Source: an uncultured Gammaproteobacteria bacterium
GTDB lineage: Bacteria; Pseudomonadota; Gammaproteobacteria; Magnimaribacterales; Magnimaribacteraceae
Assembly (NCBI GenBank): GCA_913042105.1
Contig: CAJWIK010000004.1
Span: 1 to 33,991, forward strand
Direction: 5' to 3'
Length of the DNA stretch: 33,991 bases
Within the stretch, counting starts at the first letter, position 1, and every line of letters starts with the position of its first letter. The notes beneath the pieces were generated by a model that made no database searches, had not been told where the DNA came from, and saw nothing but the letters and a program-made list of their open reading frames with translations. Positions 9,171-17,399 of this stretch are shown here, in pieces. The position numbers and the translations under genes were made by a program.

Positions 9171-9203
9171 ACCTGTTTAGCGAAAGCTGGCAGGTTTTTT
9201 TTT
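9171..9203 (+). terminator. Riboswitch-controlled intrinsic terminator in the metY leader
   Basis: ACCTGTTTAGC-GAAA-GCTGGCAGGT then a T run; stem closed by a C(GAAA)G tetraloop; followed by AGGAG (9204-9208) and ATG at 9215. Confidence 0.88.
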
Positions 9204-9214
9204 AGGAGAAAGTT

Positions 9215-10513
9215 ATGAGTTACGAAGGTAAAAATATAGAGACAATCGCTCTTCATTCCGGATGGAGAGCTGATGAAACTACAGGATCGGTAGCAGTTCC
9301 CATTCACCAAACAACTAGTTATTTATTTGAGAGTACTGAAAAGGCAGCGAGTCTTTTCTCTTTATCTGAGCTAGGAAATATTTATACAAGGATCATGAAT
9401 CCTACAACTGCCGTTTTGGAAGAGAGGATGGCAGCAATAGACGGTGGTGCTGCAGGTTTAGGCGTTGCCTCTGGGCAAACTGCTTCAGCCTATTCCATTC
9501 AGAACTTGGCTAGAGCGGGAGACAATATAGTTTCTTCTTCTCATCTATATGGCGGTACTTATAATCAATTCAAAAATAATCTTTCTGAGATGGGTATTGA
9601 AGTGAGATTTGTTGATCCTACGGACCCTGAAAACTTTAAGCGAGCTACTGATGATAAAACGAGAGCTTACTTTGGAGAGACATTACCAAATCCAAGATTA
9701 CAAGTTTTTCCAATTAAAGAAGTATCTGATATTGGAAGACCTCTTGGCATACCTTTAATTGTAGATAATACGGCTGCTCCAATATTCTGTAGACCTTTTG
9801 ATCATGGTGCTGCAGTTATAACTTATTCCACAACTAAATATATTGGCGGCCATGGAACTTCTATCGGTGGATTAATTATCGATGGTGGGAATTTTGATTG
9901 GGAAGAAGCAGGGCCTTCTAGGCAGCCAGGACTAAATACACCTGATCCATGTTACAACGGAGTGGTTTGGACTGAAGCCATCAAGCCGATGGGTCCCATA
10001 GCTTATATCATGAAAGCAAGAACAACACTCTTACGAGATTTAGGTGGAGCAATGAGTCCATTCAATGCCTGGACATTTATTCAAGGTCTAGAAACTTTAC
10101 CTCTAAGAATGAGAGAACATGGAACTAATGCTTTGAAAGTTGCAGAATATTTAGAAAATCATAAAAAAGTTTCTTCAGTAACTTATCCAGGAATCTCAAG
10201 CGGGATTGAACGAGAAAGAGCAAATAAGTACCTCTCAGGTGGCTTTGGAGCATTGATTGGTTTTGAATTACCTGGTGGAGTGGACTCCGGCAAAAAATTT
10301 ATTGATTCATTAGAGCTCTTATATCATGTTGCGAATATTGGTGACTCTAGATCTTTAGCCATTCATCCTGCATCTACAACACATAGTCAATTATCATCCG
10401 AAGAGCAGCTCTCCGCAGGGGTAACTCCGGGATATGTAAGGCTATCTATAGGTATTGAAAATATAGAAGATATTCTTGCTGATATAGATCAAGCAATCAA
10501 TAAAGCTAGCTAG
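9215..10513 (+). CDS. metY: O-acetylhomoserine sulfhydrylase (PLP-dependent)
   Basis: ETIALHSGWRADETTGSVAVPIHQTTSYLF, SSSHLYGGTYNQF, TYSTTKYIGGHGTSIGG; SAM-II leader supports a methionine-pathway role. Confidence 0.92.
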   Translation: MSYEGKNIETIALHSGWRADETTGSVAVPIHQTTSYLFESTEKAASLFSLSELGNIYTRIMNPTTAVLEERMAAIDGGAAGLGVASGQTASAYSIQNLARAGDNIVSSSHLYGGTYNQFKNNLSEMGIEVRFVDPTDPENFKRATDDKTRAYFGETLPNPRLQVFPIKEVSDIGRPLGIPLIVDNTAAPIFCRPFDHGAAVITYSTTKYIGGHGTSIGGLIIDGGNFDWEEAGPSRQPGLNTPDPCYNGVVWTEAIKPMGPIAYIMKARTTLLRDLGGAMSPFNAWTFIQGLETLPLRMREHGTNALKVAEYLENHKKVSSVTYPGISSGIERERANKYLSGGFGALIGFELPGGVDSGKKFIDSLELLYHVANIGDSRSLAIHPASTTHSQLSSEEQLSAGVTPGYVRLSIGIENIEDILADIDQAINKAS

Positions 10514-10578
10514 TTTTCTAGAATCTTAACCTCCCGTTAAGTAAATGTTCCTAGCATCCCCAGTTAGGAATTATTGAG

Positions 10579-10606
10579 AGCCAGGCTTCATTTAGTCTGG
10601 CTTTTT
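10579..10606 (+). terminator. Intrinsic terminator downstream of metY
   Basis: AGCCAG-gcttcatttagt-CTGGCT followed by TTTT. Confidence 0.75.
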
Positions 10607-11102
10607 ATAGCTTAGTAGGATTTTCAGCTCCTGGATAGACGACTTCAGGATCAAAAACCTTTTCATTTTCTGTAAAATTTAATTTAACTTCGCCTTCATC
10701 AATTGAATCAATTGCTCTATAAAAACAAGATTTATAACCGACATGACAGCTTGCACCCAAGCCTTCAATGGTGACTTTTAACCAAACTGAGTCCTGATCA
10801 TCATCAATAAGTATTTCATCTACTCGATGAATCATTCCACTAGATTCACCTTTTTTCCATAAGACTTCTCTGCTGCGGCTCCAATAATGAGCTTCTCGAG
10901 TTGTAATAGTTTTATCCAAAGAGTCTTTGTTCATATAACCCACCATCAAGACTAATCCTGAATCAGTTTCTGTAACAACAACAGGTATCACTCCATCGGC
11001 ATTAAATTTTGGTGCAAGAATATTTCCCTCTTCAACAAATTCAATAGATGAGCGTTCAGCAAAATTAATTTTTTCCACAGTTTTTCCTTTAAGTCTTTTC
11101 AT
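10605..11102 (-). CDS. hisI: Phosphoribosyl-AMP cyclohydrolase
   Basis: LVLMVGYMNKDSLDKTITTREAHYWSRSREVLWKKGESSGMIHRV and LGASCHVGYKSCFYR. Confidence 0.92.
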   Translation of the reverse strand: MKRLKGKTVEKINFAERSSIEFVEEGNILAPKFNADGVIPVVVTETDSGLVLMVGYMNKDSLDKTITTREAHYWSRSREVLWKKGESSGMIHRVDEILIDDDQDSVWLKVTIEGLGASCHVGYKSCFYRAIDSIDEGEVKLNFTENEKVFDPEVVYPGAENPTKL

Positions 11103-11183
11103 TTTATCAGAACTGATTTATTTGGAGTTAATATCCATCTAATTCAGTTATGACGATTTTTTTTGGTAAAATAACTCATATCA

Positions 11184-11783
11184 ATGCTACCTAATTTAAA
11201 AGTAGAGAATTTATCGTGTGTTCGTTCGGACAAGGCAATTTTTGACGACGTAAGTTTTGACGTTCTACCTGGCCACAATATAGAGATTATTGGCTCAAAC
11301 GGATCTGGTAAAACAACTTTATTGAGAACCCTTCTAGGTCTCATTACCCAAGACAAGGGTGAAATTGTATGGCTCGATGATGCTGGTAAATATCATAACT
11401 ACAGAACATTTGAATGTTTGTATCAAGGACATCAGCTCGGGATAAAAAATCTATTAACTGTTTTTGAAAATCTAAATATAACTAAACATGCAAAAGGTAT
11501 GAGCCAAGAAGACATTTATAAGCACTTAGAGAGAGTTGGGTTAAGTAATGTTAACGAATTTGCTTCAAATATATCTGTTGGACAAAGAAAGCGAATAGCC
11601 ATGGCCAAGTGGCTTCTAAAAGAGTTCAAGATTTATTTTATTGATGAACCTTTCTCTGCACTAGATGATACGGCTACTCTTTTGATAGAAAAATTAATTA
11701 AAGAATTAAATGCTAAAGGGTGTTCGTTTGTTATAACTGGTCATAGACCTTCGGGCATAGAGGCTACTCGCGTAGAGATTTAA
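11184..11783 (+). CDS. ccmA: Heme exporter ATP-binding protein CcmA
   Basis: Walker A IGSNGSGKTTLL, signature SVGQRKRIAMAKWLL, Walker B YFIDEPFSALDD; first gene of the ccm operon. Confidence 0.92.
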   Translation: MLPNLKVENLSCVRSDKAIFDDVSFDVLPGHNIEIIGSNGSGKTTLLRTLLGLITQDKGEIVWLDDAGKYHNYRTFECLYQGHQLGIKNLLTVFENLNITKHAKGMSQEDIYKHLERVGLSNVNEFASNISVGQRKRIAMAKWLLKEFKIYFIDEPFSALDDTATLLIEKLIKELNAKGCSFVITGHRPSGIEATRVEI

Positions 11784-11784
11784 T

Positions 11785-12459
11785 ATGCATAGTTCTATAT
11801 TTGATTCATTATCAATAATCTTAAAACGGGACTTAATGATAGCGTTTAGACGTTCTTCAACTTATATAACGCCTTTAATTTTCTTTCTTATAGTCGTTAC
11901 TTTTTTCCCTTTAGCTCTCGGACCACAGGAAAGCTTATTAAGCTCCTTGGCTCCTGGTGTTATTTGGATAGCTGCTCTGCTTGCATCTTTGCTTGCAGTT
12001 GAAACGATATTTAGTGAAGATTTTAGAGATGGAACATTAGATGATTTTTTTATTTCACTTGAACCCTCCTTCATATTGGTTTTTGCGAAGGTGACGATTC
12101 ATTGGCTAATCACTGGGCTGCCTATTTTGGTAGCTTCATCTATCGCTGCCATAATCTTATATCTTCCTTTGGATAGTTTTATTCCAATGTTATTGAGCTT
12201 ACTACTTGGTACCTCATTTATGAGCTTATTGGGGGCTTTAGGAGCGGCGCTCGCTTTAGGTAAATCTGCAATATTGAGTGCAATTATTGTTTTACCTTTC
12301 TCGGTACCAACCTTATTAATGGGAACTTCCGTAATAACATCCTCTCTAAACAATCAAGATTTCAGCGGGTTCTTAATGATCATGGGTGCCATGTTGGCAT
12401 TGGGTATACCCGGTTTATGTTTATTAACTGTCGAGGCTTTGCTTTTAAATTATGAGTAA
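11785..12459 (+). CDS. ccmB: Heme exporter protein CcmB
   Basis: Polytopic protein with LKRDLMIAFRRSS and FSEDFRDGTLDDFFIS; position between ccmA and ccmC. Confidence 0.92.
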   Translation: MHSSIFDSLSIILKRDLMIAFRRSSTYITPLIFFLIVVTFFPLALGPQESLLSSLAPGVIWIAALLASLLAVETIFSEDFRDGTLDDFFISLEPSFILVFAKVTIHWLITGLPILVASSIAAIILYLPLDSFIPMLLSLLLGTSFMSLLGALGAALALGKSAILSAIIVLPFSVPTLLMGTSVITSSLNNQDFSGFLMIMGAMLALGIPGLCLLTVEALLLNYE

Positions 12460-13213
12460 ACTTTGGTTGATGATAAAAAAATGGCTTATAGAGATGGGGT
12501 CTCCACCTTTATTTTATAAATGGTCTACAAAGATTCTTCCTTGGTTGTTTATTTCAGCAATACTCATCTTAGGAATAGGATTATTTTGGGGATTGTTATT
12601 TGCCCCTACAGATTATAAACAAGGTGATGTCTACAGAATACTCTACATTCACGTTCCTTCAGCAATCTTAGGCCAATCTATTTTTATGTTTATGGCTTTT
12701 TGTGGATTCATTAATGTCATCTGGAGAGCAAAGATATCTGGAATGATGCTTAAATCTGCAGCTCCTATTGGGGTTAGTTTTACACTTTTAGCTCTTGTAA
12801 CAGGCTCTATATGGGGAAAACCAACTTGGGGAACTTGGTGGGTTTGGGATGCACGGTTAACGTCTACTCTTATATTATTTTTTATCTATGCAGCGTTAAT
12901 AGGTCTTCATTCAACTATAGAAGATAAGACTAAGGCCGATAGAGCAGTTTCAATTTTATCTATTGTCGGATTGGCCATCATCCCTGTTATAAAAAAGTCA
13001 GTTGATTGGTGGCAAACTCTCCACCAACCCTCTACATTTACAATAACATCGTCGCCAAGTATGTCTCCTGATATGTATCAACCTCTTCTTCTATGCCTGA
13101 TAGGCTTTTATCTATTTTTTGCACTTTTATTAACCCTTAATCTAAGGAATGAAATTCTTGAGCGTGAAAGAACTAAGAACTGGGTAAAACAATTATTAGG
13201 AGGCGCTGGTTAG
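12452..13213 (+). CDS. ccmC: Heme exporter protein CcmC
   Basis: WGTWWVWDARLTS tryptophan-rich motif; LYIHVPSAILGQ; ATG overlaps the ccmB end. Confidence 0.94.
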   Translation: MSKLWLMIKKWLIEMGSPPLFYKWSTKILPWLFISAILILGIGLFWGLLFAPTDYKQGDVYRILYIHVPSAILGQSIFMFMAFCGFINVIWRAKISGMMLKSAAPIGVSFTLLALVTGSIWGKPTWGTWWVWDARLTSTLILFFIYAALIGLHSTIEDKTKADRAVSILSIVGLAIIPVIKKSVDWWQTLHQPSTFTITSSPSMSPDMYQPLLLCLIGFYLFFALLLTLNLRNEILERERTKNWVKQLLGGAG

Positions 13214-13216
13214 GTG

Positions 13217-13366
13217 ATGGAAAAATTGAATATTTTATTTTTAATGGATGGGAATGGTCCATTTGTCTGGTCTTGTTTATTGCTATTAATTCTAATTCTC
13301 TTTTTTAATATCTTTTCTGCATATCAAAAAAGAAAGAAGATACTAAGGTCGCTCACTCAAATATGA
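13217..13366 (+). CDS. ccmD: Heme exporter protein CcmD (49 aa, absent from the supplied ORF track)
   Basis: MEKLNILFLMDGNGPFVWSCLLLLILILFFNIFSAYQKRKKILRSLTQI: one TM helix plus basic tail, between ccmC and ccmE; stop overlaps the ccmE start (ATGA at 13363-13366). Confidence 0.88.
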   Translation: MEKLNILFLMDGNGPFVWSCLLLLILILFFNIFSAYQKRKKILRSLTQI

Positions 13367-13788
13367 ATCCTATTCGAAAACAAAGGTTATATGCTTTAGT
13401 GGCTATTTTAATTGGCTCTTTACTGGCTACTTGGCTTGTTATCTCGGCACTATCTCAGAATATGAATTTATTTTATTCACCCACTGAAATTAAAGTTGCA
13501 GAATTAAATGAAAATACTTTAATCAGAGCCGGCGGTATGGTTAAAACGGGCTCCATAATCAAAGATACTAATTCTCTAAATGTTGTTTTTACTGTCACGG
13601 ACTATCAGAATGATTTAGAGATAAATTATGAAGGAATTTTGCCTGATTTATTTGCAGAAAATGCAGGGGTAGTAGTCAGAGGGAACCTCAATACCGATGG
13701 AAGCTTTAAGGCTATAGAAGTTCTTGCTAAGCATGATGAAAACTATATGCCCCCTGAAGTGGCTAAGCTTATGCAAGAAGATTTATGA
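13363..13788 (+). CDS. ccmE: Cytochrome c maturation heme chaperone CcmE
   Basis: RKQRLYALVAILIGS N-terminus; IRAGGMVKTGSI; heme-attachment motif AKHDENYMPPEV. Confidence 0.94.
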   Translation: MNPIRKQRLYALVAILIGSLLATWLVISALSQNMNLFYSPTEIKVAELNENTLIRAGGMVKTGSIIKDTNSLNVVFTVTDYQNDLEINYEGILPDLFAENAGVVVRGNLNTDGSFKAIEVLAKHDENYMPPEVAKLMQEDL

Positions 13789-15692
13789 TACCTGAACTCG
13801 GCCATATTATATTGAATGCATACTTGGTGTTATGCCTTGTAGGTGGGATCTTGCCCTTGGCAGCCATATTTTTTAATAACGCAGCCTTGGAAATGCCTAT
13901 TAAGAGAGTTACAACTCTTTTATTTTCCCTTATAACGTTTTCTTTCCTAATTCTTATTTACTCTTTTCTTGTGGACGATTTTTCTGTCGCATATGTAGCT
14001 CAAAATTCAAATATAAATCTACCTTTTTATTTTAAATTCGCTGCAACGTGGGGCGCGCATGAGGGTTCTCTAATCTTATGGATCCTAGCAATGAATGCAT
14101 GGTTAATCGGTTTTATTTTCTTAACAAAATGTAAAAACACATACTTCTTAAACACAGTGTTTTCTATTTCTTGCCAGGTAATGTTCGCCTTCACCTTGTT
14201 TACTCTTTTAACTTCTAATCCATTTGAAAGAATATTACCTATTCCTCCGTTAAATGGAGCCGATCTAAATCCCTCTCTGCAAGATATTGCTTTTACAATT
14301 CATCCACCCTTGCTTTACTTTGGATATTCAGGCCTTTTAATTCCTTTTGCTATTGCTGTAGCAGCAATGCTGTTTAATACAGATACAAAAGAATGGGCAT
14401 CATATTCTCGCCCTTGGACACTTTTATCCTGTAGTTTTTTAACACTCGGCATAGCTCTTGGTAGTTGGTGGGCTTATTATGAGTTGGGATGGGGCGGATG
14501 GTGGTTTTGGGACCCTGTAGAAAATGCAGCCTTTGTGCCTTGGTTACTATCGGTGGCTTTGTTTCATTCTTTGATAACCAGTCAAAGTAAAGGAGTATTC
14601 GGAAAGTGGTCTATTTTGCTTTCGATTTTGGCTTTCTCAACAAGTTTACTCGGTACCTTTTTAGTTCGATCAGGAATACTAACTTCCGTCCATGCGTTCG
14701 CTCTGGACCCTGAAAGAGGTCTATTTATTTTAGGCATCTTGGGTTTCTTTATAGTAGGAAGTTTAATCATTTATTCGATAAAAGATTTAAATCAAGATCA
14801 CGCCGGGACCTATGAATTAAATTCAAAAGAATTTGGATTCCTTTTGAATAATTTACTGCTTGTTATTCTTGCCATATCTATACTATTTGGGACTATCTTT
14901 CCTCTCATATATGAAGCCATTACCGATGGAAAGCAAATATCTGTAGGGGCTCCTTATTTTGAAATAATCTTATTTCCTTTTGCTCTGGCTCTTGGTTTTC
15001 TACAAGGCATAGCTCTATATTTATCTTGGGGGTCTTCTTCTTCTTTTAGTTTTATACAGAGGGTTTTCTTGGAGTCTATCTCTGTCTTCGTTCTTATTTT
15101 ATTAATCTTGTATATATTATTTGATAACCTTTATCTCACTTCTTTCATCACTATATTTTTGGCATGTTGGATAGCTGCTGGCACCTTGCAAGTTAGCAAG
15201 AAAAGAAATATTAATTATTGGAGTTTCTTAAAAAAGAGACTGGCTGTTACTTTTGCTCATGTCGGGATGGCTATTCTTGTTTTGGGAGTAGGAGTGGTAT
15301 CAAGTTATTCATTAGAAAAAGAACTTATTTTAGCTCCAGGAGATAGTTTTGAGTTTGGTGATCAAATAGTTAGCTTCGAATCTGTAGAAGATTCCTTAGG
15401 TCCTAACTACTTTTCAAAGTCTGCCAATATTTCTTTTAAAGATAATCAGGATGACACAAACGTCATTACAGAAAAAAGAACTTATGTACCTTCAGGCCAG
15501 CTAACAACTGAAGCTGGAATCATTATGGAGCCATTTCAAGATCTGTATATTTCTATGGGCGATAACCTAGAAGCAGATATTTGGTCTTTCAAGGTCCAAA
15601 TTAAGCCTTTCATAAGATGGATTTGGTTAGGTGCTCTCCTAATAGCTATTGGAAGTATGTTGGCTGGAATAAAACAAATTAGAAGAGCATGA
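13785..15692 (+). CDS. ccmF: Heme lyase subunit CcmF
   Basis: AATWGAHEGSLILW, WAYYELGWGGWWFWDPVENAAFVPWL. Confidence 0.95.
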   Translation: MIPELGHIILNAYLVLCLVGGILPLAAIFFNNAALEMPIKRVTTLLFSLITFSFLILIYSFLVDDFSVAYVAQNSNINLPFYFKFAATWGAHEGSLILWILAMNAWLIGFIFLTKCKNTYFLNTVFSISCQVMFAFTLFTLLTSNPFERILPIPPLNGADLNPSLQDIAFTIHPPLLYFGYSGLLIPFAIAVAAMLFNTDTKEWASYSRPWTLLSCSFLTLGIALGSWWAYYELGWGGWWFWDPVENAAFVPWLLSVALFHSLITSQSKGVFGKWSILLSILAFSTSLLGTFLVRSGILTSVHAFALDPERGLFILGILGFFIVGSLIIYSIKDLNQDHAGTYELNSKEFGFLLNNLLLVILAISILFGTIFPLIYEAITDGKQISVGAPYFEIILFPFALALGFLQGIALYLSWGSSSSFSFIQRVFLESISVFVLILLILYILFDNLYLTSFITIFLACWIAAGTLQVSKKRNINYWSFLKKRLAVTFAHVGMAILVLGVGVVSSYSLEKELILAPGDSFEFGDQIVSFESVEDSLGPNYFSKSANISFKDNQDDTNVITEKRTYVPSGQLTTEAGIIMEPFQDLYISMGDNLEADIWSFKVQIKPFIRWIWLGALLIAIGSMLAGIKQIRRA

Positions 15693-16210
15693 AAAAACTT
15701 TTAGATACACTACCTTTGGTTATTTTCGTAACACTAATTATTGTACTATTCTCTTTTTTATCCAATGAAGATAATCAGCTTGAAACAGTACTCATAGACG
15801 AATCTTTTCCTGAATTTTCTCTAACTTCTTTGACTGATACAACTAAGATACTCGCTAAAAGTGATATCTCAGAGTTGCCCGCATTAATTAATGTGTGGGC
15901 TACATGGTGTATTGCATGCAAGGTAGAACATCCTTTTTTAATGAAACTCAAAGAAGAGTCAATACTTCCCATTTACGGTCTAAATTACAAAGATAATCGT
16001 AATAAAGCGATTGCTCTTTTGAAGGCGGATGGTGATCCTTTTGAGTTTTCCATATTTGATTTTGAAGGTAGATTGGCTATAGATTTAGGAGTTTACGGCG
16101 CCCCCGAGACCTTTTTTATTGATAAGTCAGGTGTAATTCGGGTTAGGCATGTCGGAGTAATTGACGATAAAGTCTGGAAAGAAAAATTTGCAAAGTACCT
16201 TGATGAATAA
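15689..16210 (+). CDS. ccmG: Thiol:disulfide interchange protein CcmG/DsbE
   Basis: Thioredoxin-like NVWATWCIACKVEHPFLMKL, YGAPETFFIDKSGVIRVRHVG. Confidence 0.92.
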   Translation: MKKLLDTLPLVIFVTLIIVLFSFLSNEDNQLETVLIDESFPEFSLTSLTDTTKILAKSDISELPALINVWATWCIACKVEHPFLMKLKEESILPIYGLNYKDNRNKAIALLKADGDPFEFSIFDFEGRLAIDLGVYGAPETFFIDKSGVIRVRHVGVIDDKVWKEKFAKYLDE

Positions 16211-16613
16211 GATTTTAATAATCAGTTTTATTTGTTCCATTTCATTTGGCATCTTAAGCGGAGCTGAGCAAAAATTTACTTTTGATAAAGAAGCTTATTC
16301 TTTTGATAACATCGTCCAAGAAGAGCTTTTCTACTCACTTCTGGTCGAACTTAGGTGTCCAAAATGCCAAAGCTCTAATCTTTCAGGATCTAATTCTCCA
16401 ATTTCCAATGATCTTAAGCGCGAAGTTTATGAATTAGTGATTAAAGAAAAATCTGCTGAAGAAATCAAAGCTTATCTTGTTGAGAGATATGGCAATTTTA
16501 TTATTTATAATCCACCGATCGAACCGGCCACTTATATTTTATGGTTTGGTCCTTTTCTTTTAATAATCCTCTCTCTTGGCTCTATTATTCTTTATAGAAG
16601 GAAGCAGGCATAG
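16203..16613 (+). CDS. ccmH: Cytochrome c maturation protein CcmH (start refined from 16161)
   Basis: MNKILIISFICSISFGILSG signal peptide; LRCPKCQSSNLSGSNSPISNDLK (LRCxxCQ motif); 8-bp overlap with ccmG. Confidence 0.9.
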   Translation: MNKILIISFICSISFGILSGAEQKFTFDKEAYSFDNIVQEELFYSLLVELRCPKCQSSNLSGSNSPISNDLKREVYELVIKEKSAEEIKAYLVERYGNFIIYNPPIEPATYILWFGPFLLIILSLGSIILYRRKQA

Positions 16614-16626
16614 CTAAGCATCATCT

Positions 16627-17289
16627 ATGAACTATTTTATTTTCTTCTTCATAGTTTTCGTGCTCGTCTACTTTACGCTGACTAAAAGAATTGAATTTTT
16701 TAAATTCAATAAAAATATCATTACAGCTTTTTCTATTTCCTTACTGACAATCGCTCTTTATCAGAACATTTCTGAAGGATCTTTAGAATCTTCACTTCAG
16801 AGAACATCTTTGGAGTCTTTCTTGAAGGGAGACATGGAAGACAGAGAAATATTTAGAAAGGATGTAGAAGTTTTGGTGGGCATGATTATTGAGAAAGACA
16901 ATACTGAGGCTGGAGAGCTTTACATACTGGCACGACAATTAAAAAATATAAATGAATTTGAGTTGGCGGGAAAAGTGTATCAAGATATCTATAACACCTA
17001 TAAGGATGAGCTAGATGGAGATGTTATGGCAGAATATGCACAGACTCTATTTTTGAGCGGTGGAAGAAAATTCAATAATGATATTGATGAGATTATCAAT
17101 TCTTCATTGGAAAAGAATTCCTTAAATCCTTTAACTCTAACCTTAAAAGGCTTGTCTGAATTAGAAAAGGGTAATCCAAGTCTAACAATAGGCTATTGGC
17201 AAAAAGCTCTGCCCTTACTGAGTTCGAAGAAAGAAAAGGACGAATTAGTTGCTCTCATCGAAGTCGTAAAAAAAAGAAAAAATCAGTAG
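16627..17289 (+). CDS. CcmI-like TPR protein
   Basis: N-terminal membrane segments then TPR-like region (GELYILARQLKNINEFELAGKVYQDIY; LKGLSELEKGNPSLTIGYWQKALPLL); last gene of the ccm cluster. Confidence 0.65.
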   Translation: MNYFIFFFIVFVLVYFTLTKRIEFFKFNKNIITAFSISLLTIALYQNISEGSLESSLQRTSLESFLKGDMEDREIFRKDVEVLVGMIIEKDNTEAGELYILARQLKNINEFELAGKVYQDIYNTYKDELDGDVMAEYAQTLFLSGGRKFNNDIDEIINSSLEKNSLNPLTLTLKGLSELEKGNPSLTIGYWQKALPLLSSKKEKDELVALIEVVKKRKNQ

Positions 17290-17294
17290 TTTCT

Positions 17295-17317
17295 AAAGTC
17301 CATATAGACTAGACTTT
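17295..17317 (+). terminator. Weak candidate terminator after the ccm operon
   Basis: AAAGTC-catatagacta-GACTTT with a short T run. Confidence 0.35.
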
Positions 17318-17399
17318 TGTAGCTAATGAAAGTTGATTTTGTTTCTGTAATGCTTTCCTGGCAAGCATTGGATTCTTGCCCCCTAAAGGAACTGAAAAA

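Noticed and set aside
9095-9310. Minus-strand 71-aa ORF over the metY leader
   Set aside because: Overlaps the SAM-II aptamer, terminator and start of metY on the opposite strand; no protein-like features.
15896-15930. CcmG active site WCIAC instead of the commoner WCPxC
   Set aside because: CxxC is intact and variation at this position is plausible in CcmG/DsbE; not unusual enough alone.
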